This document shows positions 26,736 to 36,699 of a DNA stretch of 64,000 bases, piece by piece (the first letter of the stretch is position 1; each line of letters starts with the position of its first letter). A program made the translations under genes and the position numbers. Under the pieces are notes generated by a model. That model was not told the DNA's origin, made no database searches, and saw nothing but the letters and a program-made list of their open reading frames with translations. Origin of the DNA: Taishania sp045629585 (lineage in GTDB: Bacteria > Bacteroidota > Bacteroidia > Flavobacteriales_D > Crocinitomicaceae); NCBI GenBank assembly GCA_045629585.1, contig JAZQRM010000059.1:5932-69931 (forward strand), written 5' to 3'.

Positions 26736-28235
26736 TTAAACCACTTCAGGTTCTTTATAAATCTGACTAAAGTTCACCGGTTTTCCGTTAATTTGTTTGT
26801 TAATACGATTTCTGTTTAAATCTACCAATGTCTTACAACCAGCAGCAGAGAATAAACCTAAGAAATCTTTAATTGTTTCGCCTTGGTAATTCATTACACG
26901 TCTCCATTTATCCTCTACATCCAGACCTCTTACTTTAGAAGGGTTATTTGTAGCAACACCTGCAGGACAAGTATTTTTATGACATGCTAACGCTTGGATA
27001 CATCCCACAGCAAGCATCATTCCACGTGCTGAATTACAAATATCAGCACCCAGACATAAAGCTTTAAAGATGTCAAAACCATCAATGATTTTAGCAGAAG
27101 CAATTACACGAATATCTTTTTTAAGATCGTATTTTTTCAAGGTGTCAACCACGAAAACTAACGCATTTTCTAGAGGCATACCAACGTGATCCGAGAAAAT
27201 GATTGGTGCAGCACCCGTTCCACCTTCAGCCCCATCAACCGTAATAAAATCTGGCTTACGTCCTGTACGAATCATTGCTTTACAGATATCTTCAAATTCA
27301 TCCGTGTTACCGATACAAATTTTAAAACCTACTGGTTTACCATTTGCTAGTTCACGCATTTCATCAATAAATGTCAATAAACCTTCTGGAGTACTAAATT
27401 TACGGTGTCCTGGAGGGGAATCTACTGTTGTGAAAGGTTTAACACCACGAATTGCAGCAATTTCCTCATTATTTTTAGCAGCTGGTAAGATCCCTCCATG
27501 TCCAGGTTTAGCACCTTGGGACAATTTAAGTTCTACCATTTTAACTTCAGGATAATTTGCTGTTATACGAAACTTTTCAGCATCGAAATTACCATCTGCA
27601 GCGCGACAACCAAAATATCCAGTTCCTACTTGGTAAACTAAATCACCACCCATTCTGTGATAAGGAGAAATAGAACCTTCACCCGTATTGTGATAAAACC
27701 CACCACCTTGAGCTCCTTTGTTCAAAGCCATAACGGCATTTTTACTTAAAGACCCGTAAGACATTGCTGAAATGTTAAATAGAGCAGCATCGTAAGGTTG
27801 TGTACACTTCTCCCCTCCAAAACGAACACGTGGGGCTTCGTGTAAGTGTTCTGTTGGATAGATTGAATGTTGTACCCATTCGTTCCCTTCTGATCCTAAA
27901 TCTAGTTCAGTTCCGAAAGGGTGTTTGTCATTTTGTAATTTCGCTCTAGAATAGATATACGTTCTTTGCGTTCGATTCAAAGGAGTTCCACTCGTATCTG
28001 ACTCGACAAAATACTGACGAATTTCAGGGCCGATACCTTCCAATATAAAACGGAAATGTCCGATAATTGGGAAGTTTCGTAAAATGGTACGTTTCTTTTG
28101 TGTAACATCATAGATACCTACAGCCAAAAGTAAGACTCCAAATACGCAAATCATTTCCATAGGGAAATAAGCAGTAACAAATAAAGCTACCACCAACAAC
28201 AACACCATGGTGATAAAAGAGATAATTGGTTTCAT
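26736..28235 (-). CDS. FMN-binding glutamate-synthase-like protein, membrane-anchored
   Basis: 499 residues. Two hydrophobic helices at residues 4-45 precede a glutamate-synthase FMN barrel. Motifs include EGSISPYHR, ELKLSQGAKPGHGG, TVDGAEGGTGAAP and the iron-sulfur-type ACHKNTCPAGVATNNP. The glutaminase domain of true GltB is absent, as in the stand-alone GltS-domain family, whose electron donor and exact reaction are uncertain. The gene follows a phosphohexomutase gene on the same strand after 21 bases. Confidence 0.88.
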   Translation of the reverse strand: MKPIISFITMVLLLVVALFVTAYFPMEMICVFGVLLLAVGIYDVTQKKRTILRNFPIIGHFRFILEGIGPEIRQYFVESDTSGTPLNRTQRTYIYSRAKLQNDKHPFGTELDLGSEGNEWVQHSIYPTEHLHEAPRVRFGGEKCTQPYDAALFNISAMSYGSLSKNAVMALNKGAQGGGFYHNTGEGSISPYHRMGGDLVYQVGTGYFGCRAADGNFDAEKFRITANYPEVKMVELKLSQGAKPGHGGILPAAKNNEEIAAIRGVKPFTTVDSPPGHRKFSTPEGLLTFIDEMRELANGKPVGFKICIGNTDEFEDICKAMIRTGRKPDFITVDGAEGGTGAAPIIFSDHVGMPLENALVFVVDTLKKYDLKKDIRVIASAKIIDGFDIFKALCLGADICNSARGMMLAVGCIQALACHKNTCPAGVATNNPSKVRGLDVEDKWRRVMNYQGETIKDFLGLFSAAGCKTLVDLNRNRINKQINGKPVNFSQIYKEPEVV

Positions 28236-28256
28236 AATTGTTTAAATTCGATTAAT

Positions 28257-29654
28257 TTAATTACAAATTGTTTGTTCCGTTTGTTGTAAAATAACACGTA
28301 CTTCTTCCAAAGTTGGTGCTTCAGCATAAGTTCTTAATACCGGTTCTGTACCTGAGGGTCTGATCATCACCCATCTTTCCTCATCGAAGAAATACTTATA
28401 ACCATCAATCGTTTGAACTTCTTTGATTTTGTACTCTCCAAAGGCTTCGTAAGCATTACTCTCACATTTTTTAATAATTTCTTGCTTCTTTTCCTCTGTC
28501 AAGTGTAAATCACTTCTTTCAAACTTAAAAGCACCGACGATTTCGTATACTTCATTAATTAGATCATCTAGGGTTTTTCCAGATTTTGCCATAAATTCCC
28601 AAATGATCATTCCCATCCAAATACCATCTCTTTCAGGAATATGACCTTTGGTAGCAATTCCACCGCTTTCCTCACCGCCTACAAGGACATCCTCTTCGAC
28701 CATGATACCAGCGATGTATTTGAAACCGATTTTCACCACTTCATAAGGCAATCCATATTGTTCTGCCATCTTCTTAACACGAGGTGTTGTAGAAAATGCG
28801 GCAACAACTTTTCCATCCAAACCTTTATATTTCTTAAGGTAATGAATCAATAAAAGTATAATATGGTGAGAATCGATAAATTCTCCTTTCCCATTATATA
28901 AACCAATTCGATCTGCATCACCATCCGTTGCTAAGGCACAATCAACATTTCCCTTAGCAATTATAAATGCTTCCAACTCTTTTAAGTTTTTAGCAATCGG
29001 CTCTGGCGCTACACCATAAAAAGTGGGGTTTCTTTCACAATGTAGGAACTCGATGTTTGGTAATATTCTTTTTAGTGCATTTTGTCCTGCCCCATACATG
29101 GCATCGTAGACTAAATTAAGTCCAGATTTTTCGATTGCGTCAATATCAAAATTTGCACGAACGTGATCTACATACTCCGTCTCTAAATCAACCACTTCAA
29201 TTAAAGGTGAATCTAAAGAGATTTTATTTAGATCTATCGTATTTGTAGGTAAGATAATATCCTCAATTTCTTGTACTTTTTCAGGTGCAAGTGGACCACC
29301 AAAATGGGACTTTAACTTAAAACCATTGTATGCTGGAGGATTATGACTTGCTGTAATAACAATACCTAGAGAACATTCTTTTTTCACAGTCGCCAATGAC
29401 ACCATTGGGGTAGATACAAAACCTACCGCCATTTTCACGGCCACTCCTTGAGAAATTAGAACCTTAACAGTTGTTTCCACGAATAATTCCCCTTGAAAAC
29501 GACAATCATGACCAATTACGACACTTGGTTTTTGAAAATTAGCATTTAACCAAGTTGCAGTAGCAAAGGCAACGCGCGCTACGTTTTCTACCGTGTAATC
29601 CTCCGCAATGATGGCTCTCCACCCGTCCGTTCCAAATTTGATTTTTGTTTCCAA
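28257..29654 (-). CDS. Phosphoglucomutase/phosphomannomutase family
   Basis: 465 residues with the four alpha-D-phosphohexomutase signatures: ITASHNPPAYNG (phospho-Ser at residue 103), Mg-binding TDGDADRIG, sugar-binding GGEESGG and phosphate-binding RPSGTEPVLR. It interconverts hexose 1- and 6-phosphates; glucose versus mannose specificity cannot be told. The start is a TTG at 29654: no ATG occurs between the upstream in-frame stop and the first conserved residues (KIKFGTDGWRA). It follows the ornithine aminotransferase gene by 20 bases. Confidence 0.93.
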   Translation of the reverse strand: METKIKFGTDGWRAIIAEDYTVENVARVAFATATWLNANFQKPSVVIGHDCRFQGELFVETTVKVLISQGVAVKMAVGFVSTPMVSLATVKKECSLGIVITASHNPPAYNGFKLKSHFGGPLAPEKVQEIEDIILPTNTIDLNKISLDSPLIEVVDLETEYVDHVRANFDIDAIEKSGLNLVYDAMYGAGQNALKRILPNIEFLHCERNPTFYGVAPEPIAKNLKELEAFIIAKGNVDCALATDGDADRIGLYNGKGEFIDSHHIILLLIHYLKKYKGLDGKVVAAFSTTPRVKKMAEQYGLPYEVVKIGFKYIAGIMVEEDVLVGGEESGGIATKGHIPERDGIWMGMIIWEFMAKSGKTLDDLINEVYEIVGAFKFERSDLHLTEEKKQEIIKKCESNAYEAFGEYKIKEVQTIDGYKYFFDEERWVMIRPSGTEPVLRTYAEAPTLEEVRVILQQTEQTICN

Positions 29655-29674
29655 CGTAAATCTATATTCGTTAA

Positions 29675-30913
29675 TTATATTTCAAAATTATCAATTGTAG
29701 ACTCAATAATTGCAATACACTCCATTAATTGTTGTTCATTAATAATTAATGGTGGCGCAAAACGGATGATATTTCCATGAGTAGGTTTGGCTAAAAGTCC
29801 ATTTTCCATCATTTTAACACATAAATCCCATGCTGTAGAGCTTTCAGGATCAGCATTAACAATGATTGCATTTAATAAACCTTTGCCTCTCACTTTAGTA
29901 ATTATATCTGTTTTTGATATAATTCTATTCATTTCACTTCTAAAAATCTTTCCTAAACGCTCTGCATTATCGGCTAATTTTTCATTCTCGACAACTTCTA
30001 GTGCAGCGATAGCAATACGCGCAGCTAATGGATTGCCTCCAAAAGTACTACCATGTTGACCTGGTTTAATGGTCATCATTATTTCATCATTCGCTAACAC
30101 AGCAGAAACTGGATACATACCTCCAGACAACGCTTTTCCAAGAATTAAAATATCAGGTTGAACATTCTCATGCTCAACTGCTAATAATTTACCTGTTCTT
30201 GCGATTCCTGTTTGCACTTCATCTGCTATAAAGAGTACGTTATTATCTGTACATAACTCTTTAGCTTTAGCTAAAAATCCTTCTGCTGGCACGTACACAC
30301 CTGCTTCACCTTGAATAGGTTCAACAAGAAAACCGGCAACATTAGGCAACTTTAACGCATCTTTTAAAGCATTAATATCATCGTAAGGAATTGACACAAA
30401 CCCTGGGGTAAAAGGTCCGTAATTCTGACGTGCATCAGGGTCATTAGAAAACGAAACAATGGTTGTTGTACGTCCGTGAAAATTTCCATCACATACAATA
30501 ATCACCGCATCATTTTCTTTGATTCCTTTTACTTCATATGCCCATTTACGGCATAATTTAATCGCCGTTTCTACAGCTTCAGCGCCTGTATTCATAGGCA
30601 ACAACTTGTCGAAACCAAATAACTGAGTAACTTTTTTCTCGTAAGTTCCAAGTACGTTATTGTGAAAAGCGCGTGAAGTCAAAGCAAGTGTACTTGCTTG
30701 TTCTACTAATGCTTTAACGATATGAGGATGACTATGTCCTTGATTCACCGCTGAATATGCAGAGAGAAAATCATAGTATTTTTTACCGTCCACATCCCAA
30801 ACGTAAACGCCTTCTCCTTTACTCAATACCACCGGAAGTGGGTGATAATTGTGTGCACCATACTTATCTTCTAAGGCAATGATTGATTCTGCACTTAATC
30901 TTTCCGTTTGCAT
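29675..30913 (-). CDS. rocD: Ornithine aminotransferase
   Basis: 412 residues, class III PLP aminotransferase. The N-terminus (SAESIIALEDKYGAHNYHPL) and YDFLSAYSAVNQGHSHP are typical of ornithine-oxo-acid transaminases; the PLP Lys is in LGKALSGGMYP and the cofactor Asp in FIADEVQTG. It converts ornithine and 2-oxoglutarate to glutamate semialdehyde and glutamate. First gene of a run with the phosphohexomutase and the glutamate-synthase-like protein. Confidence 0.95.
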   Translation of the reverse strand: MQTERLSAESIIALEDKYGAHNYHPLPVVLSKGEGVYVWDVDGKKYYDFLSAYSAVNQGHSHPHIVKALVEQASTLALTSRAFHNNVLGTYEKKVTQLFGFDKLLPMNTGAEAVETAIKLCRKWAYEVKGIKENDAVIIVCDGNFHGRTTTIVSFSNDPDARQNYGPFTPGFVSIPYDDINALKDALKLPNVAGFLVEPIQGEAGVYVPAEGFLAKAKELCTDNNVLFIADEVQTGIARTGKLLAVEHENVQPDILILGKALSGGMYPVSAVLANDEIMMTIKPGQHGSTFGGNPLAARIAIAALEVVENEKLADNAERLGKIFRSEMNRIISKTDIITKVRGKGLLNAIIVNADPESSTAWDLCVKMMENGLLAKPTHGNIIRFAPPLIINEQQLMECIAIIESTIDNFEI

Positions 30914-31032
30914 ACGCTTATTTATTTTCGATTGTTTCTTGATTTAGCTCAAAAAACGAGGTAAAAATAAGCAATGTTAAGGACTTAACCAACAAACATC
31001 GCATTCATTTTAAGCAAATGTAATTAAACAAA

Positions 31033-31068
31033 ATGAGGCTTGCTTTTGTATTCAAAAGCAAGCCTCAT
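31033..31068 (-). terminator. Terminator downstream of parC
   Basis: ATGAGGCTTGCTTTTG (31033-31048) pairs perfectly with CAAAAGCAAGCCTCAT (31053-31068) around TATT; on the minus strand TTTTG follows. It is the longest perfect stem in the window. Confidence 0.9.
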
Positions 31069-31092
31069 CTTATTCCAATTTAAAAAGTATAA

Positions 31093-33795
31093 CTAAAAAA
31101 GTGAAGGTTGAGTATCGTCATCCTCTTTAGAAACATCCCATTCCATTGTAACGGATTCGTCACCATCCCCTACATCAGCAGAAGCCTCCTCTTCCATTGA
31201 ATGTTCTTCTAACTCATCTGGCCAAATCAAATCCACTTCTTCAATCGGCTCTAGAACAACCTCCTTCACCTTCAACTTCGTCAGCTGATTACCTTGTGCT
31301 TTCATTCCTTTAACATCAATAAAATCAGCTATGTCAACGATAGTGTCTGGCAAATTTTTGGTAGCCTTCAACAATTTGTTATAGACAACCCTCACTTTGG
31401 GTCTGTAGGCCGTTGAAGCTACATCCAATACAGAACCTTCAAACTCAGAAATAAAGGATACTTTTTTATCCATTGTAACCTCACAAAGGAATCGTTTCAC
31501 AAAATGCATTTCTCTTTCTGCATCATAGTAAACGGCAGAAATTGGATGGTTTGGATTCCATTTTTCGATATGGAACATATCCTCATCAAAATGGGTTGAA
31601 AGATCAAAAGGAGAAAGTCTATATTCACCCGATCTATATAAGGTCAAAATCTTATCATTTCCTTTAAATTGTCCTAGGAACTTACCTCTACCTTCGTCAT
31701 TCAGACGTCCAACAATTTCATCATACCATATCTTACGAGCTGCAAGCGTAGATCCACCAACCTCTTTTTGGACAATTTTTTGGACAATTTCCTTCGTCAC
31801 TCTATTCCCTGTCGCAGCTCTTCCTTTAATCAAAAGTTCCCCAAAATCAATATCAAATTTTAGTCGCTTAATATGCGGTCTAGGTCTAAGAATGACCGTC
31901 ACGATTTCGCGTTCTCCATTTGGATGAAAAGAGAAATAAAGCACTTTGGAATTCTTACTTCCTTTTGTTAAATCGTATTCCGTATCTCTCGTTATGGAAT
32001 CCACACGAAAACGTTTCATCATCGTTGCACCTCCCACTCCATCTTGATACATCATGTGATAAATCGTTCGTTTATCCCCTTTTTTCCACACATTGGCATA
32101 AATTACCCCTTTACCGACAAACTTTTTGTCAGACACTTTTGTGACTAACATTTTACCTGTATTATAAAACACAATTACATCGTCAATTTCAGAGCAATCG
32201 GCAATATATTCAGCCTTTTTCAGACCATAACCAACGAAACCTTCCTCATAATCAACGTATAGTTTTTTATTGGCGATGATTACTTTTGTAGCATTAATTG
32301 AATCAAATGTTTTTATCTCCGTTTTACGCTCCCGTCCTTCTCCAAATCTCTTTTTAATATCTTTAAAATAATCTATTGCATATTCAATTAGATTTTCCAA
32401 ATGATGTTTGATTTCAATCATTTCAGCCTCGATTTTTGCAATCAAGTCATCCGCTTTAGTTGCATCAAAACGTGTGATACGAATCATTGGTATTTGAGTC
32501 AATCGTTGTAAATCCTCATCAACAATTTCTCGAATTAATTGTTTTTTAAACGGATCAAATCGATCATACAAATATTTATAAAGCGCCTCTCTATCCGAAT
32601 AGAATTTAAAGTCAATATACATCTCTTCATTGATGAAAATCTTTTCCAATGTTGAGAAATGCCATTGCCTCTGTAACTCATCGAGTCTAATTTCTAACTC
32701 CCACTTTAATAAATCAACTGTTGTATTCGTGTTCACCTTTAAGATTTCACTAACCCCCATGAATCGAGGTCTATCTCCATCAATAACAGATGCATTGGGC
32801 GAAATTGATATTTCACAATCCGTAAATGCATATAAGGCATCAATGGTTTTATCAGGAGAAACACCTGGAGCAAGATGAATCACAATCTCCGCAATTGCTG
32901 CAGTATTATCTTCAATCTTTTTTATTTTTATTTTCCCTTTATCATTTGCTTTGATAATGGACTCAATCAAAGAGGTTGTAGTTCCTGAAGGAATCTCGGT
33001 TATAACGAGGGTTTTTGCATCTTCCTTTTTGATTTTAGCTCTTAAGCGAACTTTCCCACCTCTTAACCCATCATTATAATTTGAAAAATCAGCCATTCCT
33101 CCATTCGGGAAGTCTGGATAAATCTCCACTCTTTTTCCTCTTAAATGATTGATTGATTGATCAATCAACTCGATGAAATTGTGCGGTAATATTTTACAAG
33201 CCATCCCTACAGCAATACCTTCAGCACCTTGAGCTAAGAGTAGCGGGAATTTCACGGGTAATTGTTCAGGCTCATTATTTCGTCCATCGTAGCTTTTAAG
33301 CCAATTCGTTGTTTTAGGATTAAAGACAACATGATTAGCAAATTTGGTTAAACGAGCTTCAATATAACGTGGTGCCGCCGCACCATCTCCCGTCAAGGTA
33401 TTCCCCCAGTTTCCTTGACAATCCACCAGTAAATCCTTTTGTCCCATTTGAACTAAAGCGTCACCAATGGAGGCGTCACCATGCGGGTGATATTTCATGG
33501 TATTACCGATAATTCCGGCAACTTTATTGTAGCGCCCATCCTCCATCTCCTTCATAGAGTGCATGATCCTGCGTTGCACAGGTTTAAAACCATCATACAA
33601 AGACGGAACAGCACGCTCAAGAATCACGTAGGATGCATAATCCAGAAACCAGTTTTCATACAAACCATTTAAAGGAACAATTGAACTATCTAGTCCACTT
33701 TCTGCCCCTGAAATTTCGTCCCCATCATTTATTGGTTCTGAACCCTGTGGGTTTAAGTCTTCATTCAATTGATCATTATCTTCGTCTTCTACCAT
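31093..33795 (-). CDS. parC: DNA topoisomerase IV subunit A
   Basis: 900 residues. After an acidic N-terminal extension of about 40 residues come the breakage-reunion motifs: HPHGDASIGDAL (103-114) and AAPRYIEARL with the catalytic Tyr144. The C-terminal part forms a degenerate beta-pinwheel and ends in an acidic tail. The subunit cuts and rejoins DNA for chromosome decatenation together with ParE, whose gene lies about 940 bases upstream. The GyrA Ser83/ParC Ser80 position is Ala108 here. A -7-like TATTTTTG (33825-33818) lies upstream, so parC may have its own promoter. Confidence 0.93.
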   Translation of the reverse strand: MVEDEDNDQLNEDLNPQGSEPINDGDEISGAESGLDSSIVPLNGLYENWFLDYASYVILERAVPSLYDGFKPVQRRIMHSMKEMEDGRYNKVAGIIGNTMKYHPHGDASIGDALVQMGQKDLLVDCQGNWGNTLTGDGAAAPRYIEARLTKFANHVVFNPKTTNWLKSYDGRNNEPEQLPVKFPLLLAQGAEGIAVGMACKILPHNFIELIDQSINHLRGKRVEIYPDFPNGGMADFSNYNDGLRGGKVRLRAKIKKEDAKTLVITEIPSGTTTSLIESIIKANDKGKIKIKKIEDNTAAIAEIVIHLAPGVSPDKTIDALYAFTDCEISISPNASVIDGDRPRFMGVSEILKVNTNTTVDLLKWELEIRLDELQRQWHFSTLEKIFINEEMYIDFKFYSDREALYKYLYDRFDPFKKQLIREIVDEDLQRLTQIPMIRITRFDATKADDLIAKIEAEMIEIKHHLENLIEYAIDYFKDIKKRFGEGRERKTEIKTFDSINATKVIIANKKLYVDYEEGFVGYGLKKAEYIADCSEIDDVIVFYNTGKMLVTKVSDKKFVGKGVIYANVWKKGDKRTIYHMMYQDGVGGATMMKRFRVDSITRDTEYDLTKGSKNSKVLYFSFHPNGEREIVTVILRPRPHIKRLKFDIDFGELLIKGRAATGNRVTKEIVQKIVQKEVGGSTLAARKIWYDEIVGRLNDEGRGKFLGQFKGNDKILTLYRSGEYRLSPFDLSTHFDEDMFHIEKWNPNHPISAVYYDAEREMHFVKRFLCEVTMDKKVSFISEFEGSVLDVASTAYRPKVRVVYNKLLKATKNLPDTIVDIADFIDVKGMKAQGNQLTKLKVKEVVLEPIEEVDLIWPDELEEHSMEEEASADVGDGDESVTMEWDVSKEDDDTQPSLF

Positions 33796-34021
33796 TTCTC
33801 TGTATTTACGCTCCTAACAAAAATAAGCGTTTTTACGCCACCAATCACTTTCAACACATTGAATTATCCACAAACAGCTTGTTGGTAAACTCCACAATCC
33901 TAAGGCTTACAAATAGAAAAAGAAGGGGAAATACTCCTTCACAAACTCAAACAGGCACTTCGTAAATCAAATTGATCCACTAAAATATATTCAACTTATT
34001 TTACTTATAAAAAAAAAAAAT

Positions 34022-34519
34022 ATGACAAAAAACATCGTATCATTTTTAGCCAGCTTAGCTGTCTCAACATCCCTATTCTCCCAAAAAGAATTCACTTGTG
34101 ATAACAAAACTTTTGATGTGAAGGGCTATGAATTTCTCACCATCGACTATCCAGAAGGTTCACCCCAAGTAACTCACTATTACATCAAAAAAGATAAAGA
34201 TAAAATCTATTTGAAGAGCTTTCTAATTGAGAACAATACTCTAAACCGTTGGTTTAGCTATGAAATCGACAAGAGTTTCTTTAGCGGACTGGACAAGATC
34301 GCTTATCTAACCACTTTTCCCACAACTTAGGACTCGGAAGACGAAGTACTGACTTACACAATACTCGTAGACACCGACTATTCAGAAAAACTACTCTACA
34401 GCCAGTATTGGTGTGGACAAGAAAATACGTTAATTGAAAATCAAAATTGGGCCACACTAGAAGTTACATTCTCGAATAAAAATGCGATTGATTCCTTCTT
34501 GAATGCATTCGCTAGGTAA
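34022..34519 (+). pseudogene. Small secreted protein with in-frame TAG at codon 103
   Basis: ATG at 34022 after an A-tract, a signal peptide (NIVSFLASLAVSTSLFSQ) and then a soluble part with YEFLTIDYPEG and VTHYYIKKDK. TAG at 34328-34330 interrupts it, but the same frame runs on for 62 coding-like codons (DSEDEVLTYTILVDTDYSEK ... FLNAFAR) to TAA at 34517-34519. The restored protein would have about 165 residues. No family recognised. It is the only plus-strand gene in the region and separates parE from parC. Confidence 0.7.
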
Positions 34520-34654
34520 ATTAAAAATGGGATTTCACAAACTGAAACTCAAGATTCATAAACTACAAATATCTTAAAAGGAAACTTAATTACCTTTACT
34601 TCATCTGCAAGGAATTAAATCCAAACCACAACTACTCAACACTTTAAAAAAGAT

Positions 34655-34684
34655 AAGCCGATAAATCACATGACATATCGGCTT
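34655..34684. terminator. Bidirectional terminator
   Basis: AAGCCGATA (34655-34663) pairs with TATCGGCTT (34676-34684), followed by TTTTTTA on the plus strand and preceded by an A-rich run that serves parE on the minus strand. Confidence 0.8.
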
Positions 34685-34731
34685 TTTTTATATTTTTACT
34701 TAGAGTAATATCAACCCCTGTTTACCTCCTA

Positions 34732-36582
34732 TTAATCCAGTTTAAACCCTTCTACAGCATCAGATCGTAAATTTGATATAATAAAATCTTGACGTTCTTG
34801 CGTATTTTTACCCATGTAATAGGATAAAATCTCCTCAATTGAAGCTGATTTTGTTAAAACAACAGGATCTAATCGAATGTTTTCATTGATAAACTCTTTA
34901 AATTCATTTGGTGAAATCTCCCCCAAACCTTTAAATCGTGTTATTTCTGGATTTTTTCCAAGTTTACTTATTGCAGCTAAACGCTCTTCTTCTGAATAAC
35001 AATAAATTGTTTCCTTTTTATTCCTCACCCTAAATAAAGGCGTATCTAAAATATAAACGTGGTTTCGCTTTATCAGATCAGGAAAAAACTGCAAGAAGAA
35101 AGTCAGCAACAACATTCGTATGTGCATTCCATCCACATCGGCATCAGTTGCAACTACAATCTTATTAAAGCGAAGATTATCCATATCATCTTCAATATCT
35201 AAAGCCGCTTGAAGTAGATTAAACTCCTCGTTTTCATAGACAATCTTTTTTGTTAACCCATAAGTATTCAAAGGCTTACCTCGCAATGAAAATACTGCTT
35301 GAGTGTTTACATCTCTTGACTTCGTAATTGAACCACTCGCAGAATCACCCTCCGTTATGAACAACATTGTATCTTCATGCTTCGGGTCTTTTGTATCTGT
35401 AAAATGTAGTCGACAATCTCTCAACTTTTTATTATGTAAAGAAGATTTTTTGGCTCTATCTCTTGCTAATTTCCTAATACCAGAAAGTTCTTTACGTTCC
35501 CGCTCTGATTGTTTAATTTTCTTCTCAAGTGTTTCAGCAACCTCTTGATTTCGATGTAAATAATTATCTAATTTTTCTTTTAAGAAATCATTTATGAACG
35601 TACGCATTGAACGACCGTCTGGCTCAACCTCTAGGGAACCTAATTTAGTTTTTGTTTGCGACTCAAAAACAGGTTCTATCACTTTTACTGAAATCGCCGC
35701 AACAATAGACTGTCTAATATCAGAAGCTTCATAATTTTTATTGTAAAAATCACGGATCACTTTTGCTACCGATTCTCTAAATGCACTTTGGTGTGTTCCA
35801 CCTTGCGTAGTATGCTGCCCATTTACAAAAGAATAATAATCTTCTCCATAGGTGCGTCCATGTGTGAATGCTACTTCTATATCTTCGCCTTCCAAATGAA
35901 TAATCGGATATAAAGGATCGCCATCCATATTATTCTCTAATAGATCTTTTAATCCATTTTTAGATTGATAGCGCTCTCCATTGAATTTGATCACCAATTC
36001 GCGATTCAAATAGCAATAGTTCCACATCATTTTATCTAAATAGGCCGTTTTAAATACATATTTCTTAAAAATAGTATCATCTGGAACAAACTCCACATAA
36101 GTTCCATTGGCTTCATCAGTCTTTTCAATTGGATATTCTTTAACCAGTTCTCCTCGTTCAAATTCAGCTTTCTTCAACTCGCCTTCCCGAACAGAATAAA
36201 CCATGAAATAGGAAGATAAAGCATTTACAGCTTTCGTCCCGACTCCATTTAAACCAACTGATTTTTTAAACGCTTTAGAATCGTATTTACCACCGGTATT
36301 CATTTTAGACACTACATCTACGACTTTACCCAAAGGAATACCACGTCCGTAATCGCGAACAGAAACGCGTCCATCTTTAATTTTTAAATCAACACGCTTA
36401 CCATTCCCCATAACAAATTCATCGATACAGTTATCCATCACCTCTTTCACCAAGATATAGATACCGTCATCGGCTGAACTTCCATCACCTAACTTACCAA
36501 TATACATCCCAGGACGCAATCGGATATGTTCTTTCCAATCAAGTGATCGAATATTATCTTCTGTATATTGAACTTCTGCCAT
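34732..36582 (-). CDS. parE: DNA topoisomerase IV subunit B
   Basis: 616 residues from ATG 36582; a TTG at 36612 would add ten residues and is less likely because a -7 element overlaps it. GHKL ATPase motifs: VMDNCIDE, DYGRGIPLG and GLNGVGTKAVNAL; the TOPRIM motifs are FITEGDSASGS and ATDADVDGMHIR. The Ser in SAS replaces the Gly of the more common SAGGS, which I recall as usual for Bacteroidota ParE. It hydrolyses ATP for ParC-mediated strand passage. Confidence 0.95.
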   Translation of the reverse strand: MAEVQYTEDNIRSLDWKEHIRLRPGMYIGKLGDGSSADDGIYILVKEVMDNCIDEFVMGNGKRVDLKIKDGRVSVRDYGRGIPLGKVVDVVSKMNTGGKYDSKAFKKSVGLNGVGTKAVNALSSYFMVYSVREGELKKAEFERGELVKEYPIEKTDEANGTYVEFVPDDTIFKKYVFKTAYLDKMMWNYCYLNRELVIKFNGERYQSKNGLKDLLENNMDGDPLYPIIHLEGEDIEVAFTHGRTYGEDYYSFVNGQHTTQGGTHQSAFRESVAKVIRDFYNKNYEASDIRQSIVAAISVKVIEPVFESQTKTKLGSLEVEPDGRSMRTFINDFLKEKLDNYLHRNQEVAETLEKKIKQSERERKELSGIRKLARDRAKKSSLHNKKLRDCRLHFTDTKDPKHEDTMLFITEGDSASGSITKSRDVNTQAVFSLRGKPLNTYGLTKKIVYENEEFNLLQAALDIEDDMDNLRFNKIVVATDADVDGMHIRMLLLTFFLQFFPDLIKRNHVYILDTPLFRVRNKKETIYCYSEEERLAAISKLGKNPEITRFKGLGEISPNEFKEFINENIRLDPVVLTKSASIEEILSYYMGKNTQERQDFIISNLRSDAVEGFKLD

Positions 36583-36609
36583 TTTTACACGCGAATTACT
36601 GCAACTTAA

Positions 36610-36617
36610 CAAATATA
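36610..36617 (-). promoter_or_regulatory. -7 element of parE
   Basis: TATATTTG on the minus strand matches TAnnTTTG and lies 28 bases before the parE ATG. TTT stands 19 bases upstream in place of TTG. Confidence 0.45.
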
Positions 36618-36699
36618 AGGCTTTTACAAGCTAAATAAACGAGCAATAGGTGGTTTTATCCACTAAAACAATGTTAATAAGATACTGAGCAAAGTAAAA

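Noticed and set aside
33864..33872. TTATCCACA, a perfect DnaA-box sequence upstream of parC
   Set aside because: A single 9-mer in 64 kb is expected by chance, and there is no box cluster, AT-rich unwinding region or dnaA/dnaN gene nearby.
1206..34519. Stop-codon recoding or a suppressor tRNA
   Set aside because: All three stop codons interrupt genes and frameshifts also occur; housekeeping genes end normally at all three stops.
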